Assembly: GCF_901933205.1 (NCBI RefSeq)
Contig: NC_044576.1
Location: forward strand, 8,155,024-8,219,023
Length of the DNA: 64,000 nucleotides
Direction: 5' to 3'
DNA from: Camarhynchus parvulus
Taxonomy: Eukaryota > Chordata > Aves > Passeriformes > Thraupidae
In this document: positions 61,091-64,000 of the stretch, in pieces
Layout: each line of letters opens with the position of its first letter
Numbering within the stretch: position 1 is the stretch's first letter
Translations under genes and position numbers: made by a program
The notes under the pieces: model-generated
What the model saw: the letters and a program-made list of their open reading frames with translations, nothing else
What the model was told of the DNA's origin: nothing
The model's database searches: none

Positions 61091-64000
61091 CATTCATGGA
61101 AACACAGTCAAAAAACAAATGTTCATTAAAGACTCAAATGCCAGCTTCCAACTTCCAAAGGACTATTTATTTATTATCCCTAAGGCAAATGAAATAAAAT
61201 TACTAAAATTCTCCTACAACCACCAAAAAACAGGCCTCAACTGTATATTTATTCAAGCTTTCTGTCAGTAAGGCATCTAACTACTGTATTATGTAGTGTT
61301 CTGCCCATTCTAGTTTTAAGTATCTCAATGAGCTTTCCAAACAGTTCTTTGAAAGACTGCACTCTCAGAATCTCTTTTTAATTGATAAACACCTCTTTTT
61401 TGTTTTTAATTTTCTCCTGTTTTTACACAGTTACACATATCACACCACTCTTCCCTTTTTACAGGTTCTAGTCTCTGAATGCTCACTGTCCTTCAGCTAT
61501 TTATTGTGGGCATTTATCATTATGAGTGTTTTCTTTGCCAGGATGTTTTGTAACAATGTGTCAGCAATAATACAAGGCCTGGATTACCCTGTAATGCTCA
61601 AGTTTGTTAGCTGGAGGCATTGGCTTCACTTACTAAACATCTCAGGAATTTGGCACAGCTAACACTAACTATGCAAGCAAAGTCTAGTAGGACTGCTTTG
61701 ATAAAGAGAACTGAACATAACCAAGAGTCAAACAGAAGGACAAGAGGTAAATGCTGGAACTGCAAAACAGCATAAAAGATTATAATTTTATCCTACCCCA
61801 TTTATAAATAAATATAGGTACAAATTAGGTTTCAGAGGTGATAACAAATGAAAAATGGAGGTACTGATGCTTTCTTTGAGCCACTATTGTCTGCTTCCTG
61901 ATTGAGCGGCGAACAAAAATTCAATGAAATAATTATGCAAATAGAGAAATCCAGCAGTCAAAAGAGGCAGAGAGGAAAAGATCATTGCAGAGGCTACCGG
62001 GGGTTTTAACCTCCGGCATGATCACAAAATCCCCCATGGCCACAGGACACCCACAGTGCTTTGGGGTTTTTAATGAATTCTTCTGCTAACACACCTTGTA
62101 GAAAACACACGTCATTGGGCTTCAGGGAGAGATTTGTGCTGGGCAATGGGCAGTAAAGTCAGTTCAAGCATACTTTACATTCACATTGTACTCAGAAACA
62201 ATTTCACTGTGACTGAACATCTGGCCAAAAATCCAAATTAAACTTTGCTAAAGAGACTAGCAAATATAGGTTTGCATTGAAAGAAAAGGAAAAATATGGC
62301 TCATCAATCCTTTATGGGAGAAAGGGAATGCTTTAATAGGGTTTAATCAATATTTACTGCCCCTCAGTAGCACTCTACAGTTGTGTAATAATAGCACTGT
62401 TAACAAGCCAAATGAGAATAAGGCCATTTAGGTTGGACAAAACTGCAGGATCAGGCCCTTAAGTTCAGGCACTCAAACAATCCTAAAAAATAACTTCACT
62501 TACAGTAGTTTTATTGCAATGACTCCTGAACAGAAAATAGATCGGAAATAAAAACCCAGCTTTGTAGGAGCAACTGCTAAGAGATGCCTACATAGATATC
62601 TGATGGACACATCACTGAAGAATGAAATTTTTATTCAAGGAGAAAATCAGCTCTTTCAATTAATATCCTCCCACACTTCTCAATGTCTCCTCAAATATGT
62701 CCAAGCAATGCCAGGAATAGTTCTTCAGTAGAGAGGCTGGACTCTCAATCAGGAATAACCTCATTAATTTTGTGACACAGTATACTAGAGTTTTCTTTTT
62801 GCCTTTTCAATCATACTATGTATTTTGGGTCATGCTAAATTATTTCAGATACACTGTGTCCCTGTAATATATTTTAAAAGCTTTAGAATCTTACATGGAT
62901 TGAACTCATCAACTACATAAATAGTAAGCAAGGGCAAAAAAAGAACCTAATGGGAATTACATTTCTAAAGAGAAATCTTTCTTAAAAAAAAACAAACAAA
63001 AAATATGATTTTGAATTTATTAATGCACTGTGACTAACCTGATGAAAGAAAAAAAATACCTTCACCAAAAATCGAGTTTGTAGAGTGCCATCAAAACTAA
63101 TACTTCAAGAGAAATATTTTGGAAAGAAGCAAATTATACAACAAAAGTTTTTCAAATTCAGTCTGTAAGAACATTTCTGAAATAATCTATAAAGTTTAAT
63201 AGCAATTAGACCACTATATACCATTCAAATGCCAGGTGAGGATACATACTAGGCCTGGCTGGGACTATAAATCCTGAAGTGTGTCAGTGCTTTCTCTGCA
63301 GGTGAGGCAACACTGACAACACTCAAAGCACAGGACACCAATGGCCAATGGAAGAAAGCAAGTTCTAAACTGTGTCTTTTCTGTTTAGCAACAGTAGAAG
63401 AGATGGACACAAAAAGTCCTACCTGAAGAATAAGACAGTGAGAAATGCAGTCCTCTGAAGTCAAATAAAAAGATCAAGACAGGAAACTTTATAAAGCTTT
63501 TTCTCCACTTGAAGCAGAAACCCAGATGAGTATATTATACGTGCAAGAAATAAGGGCATGAGCAAAATTTTGACAAGTGGGTTGATGGAATAAGATTGGA
63601 TTTCCACAAAGCATTCAGAACAGATGAGTTTTTGGATGAGCTTGCAGAACAGCCTGATCTTTAAAAGGCTTGTCAGAATGCCAAACCGGGATGATCACCC
63701 ACTGAAAAACAACCTTCCAGGATATGGTACTAAAGACACAGAGAACAAAATCGTTCCAAAAAGATTTTCATTAATTTAGCCAGAACAAAGTTAATAATCC
63801 ATGACGTAAATGTTTCTTTCTTCACTAGCTTGTTAAAAGTGCTAAATTCTCCCCTAGAAAAATACTACAGCTGGAGGTTGACAGAGATTAGCTTATTCTT
63901 CTTCAAAGTCATTAAATAAATAATTAACCAACAATAGCTGGTAAGTTACCTTGACAACAAACAATTATTAATATGAGACTGCCCAAGGGAGAATGAGGCA

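Noticed and set aside
60544..61197. 217-codon plus-strand open frame, the longest in the window
   Set aside because: It lies antisense to the recognisable CR1 ORF1 remnant and its composition is that of the complement of a GC-rich coding region; no start context, splice structure or family is seen.

Overview
The window looks like avian nuclear DNA. It is AT-rich and almost entirely intronic. It carries several decayed CR1 (chicken repeat 1) retroposons with the bird-type 3' end, and it holds six exons of one vertebrate gene on the minus strand. The exons encode the central part of GRID1, the ionotropic glutamate receptor delta-1 subunit (GluD1). The signature SYTANLAAF followed by VSRMDNPIR separates it from the paralogue GRID2. 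CR1 content points to a bird; the species cannot be fixed from this window.

Layout, in gene (minus-strand) order from right to left. 64000-55496 is the 3' part of a long intron; the upstream exons of the amino-terminal domain lie beyond the right edge. Exons follow at 55495-55334, 54080-53961, then, after a 38.6 kb intron, 15385-15284, 14560-14363, 12428-12104 and 10725-10587. The remaining 10586 bases are the start of another long intron; the terminal exons (second half of the ligand-binding domain, M4 and cytoplasmic tail) are not in the window. The six exons join in frame into about 348 residues: end of the amino-terminal domain, linker, S1 half of the ligand-binding domain, M1, re-entrant pore loop M2 and M3. 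The first four are all multiples of three in phase 0.

The introns carry at least four CR1 remnants (36818-37190, 41985-42238, 43295-43536, and a large composite at 59708-61090), two probable ancient MIR-type SINE fragments (6365-6500 and 52395-52500), short tandem duplications, a few microsatellites, and a very well matched 23-bp hairpin at 30593-30648. I found no second protein-coding gene, no RNA gene I can name, and no sign of a novel multi-gene system. The observations most worth following are the intronic hairpin, the internally deleted CR1 that still reaches ORF1, and candidate recursive splice sites in the 38.6 kb intron.
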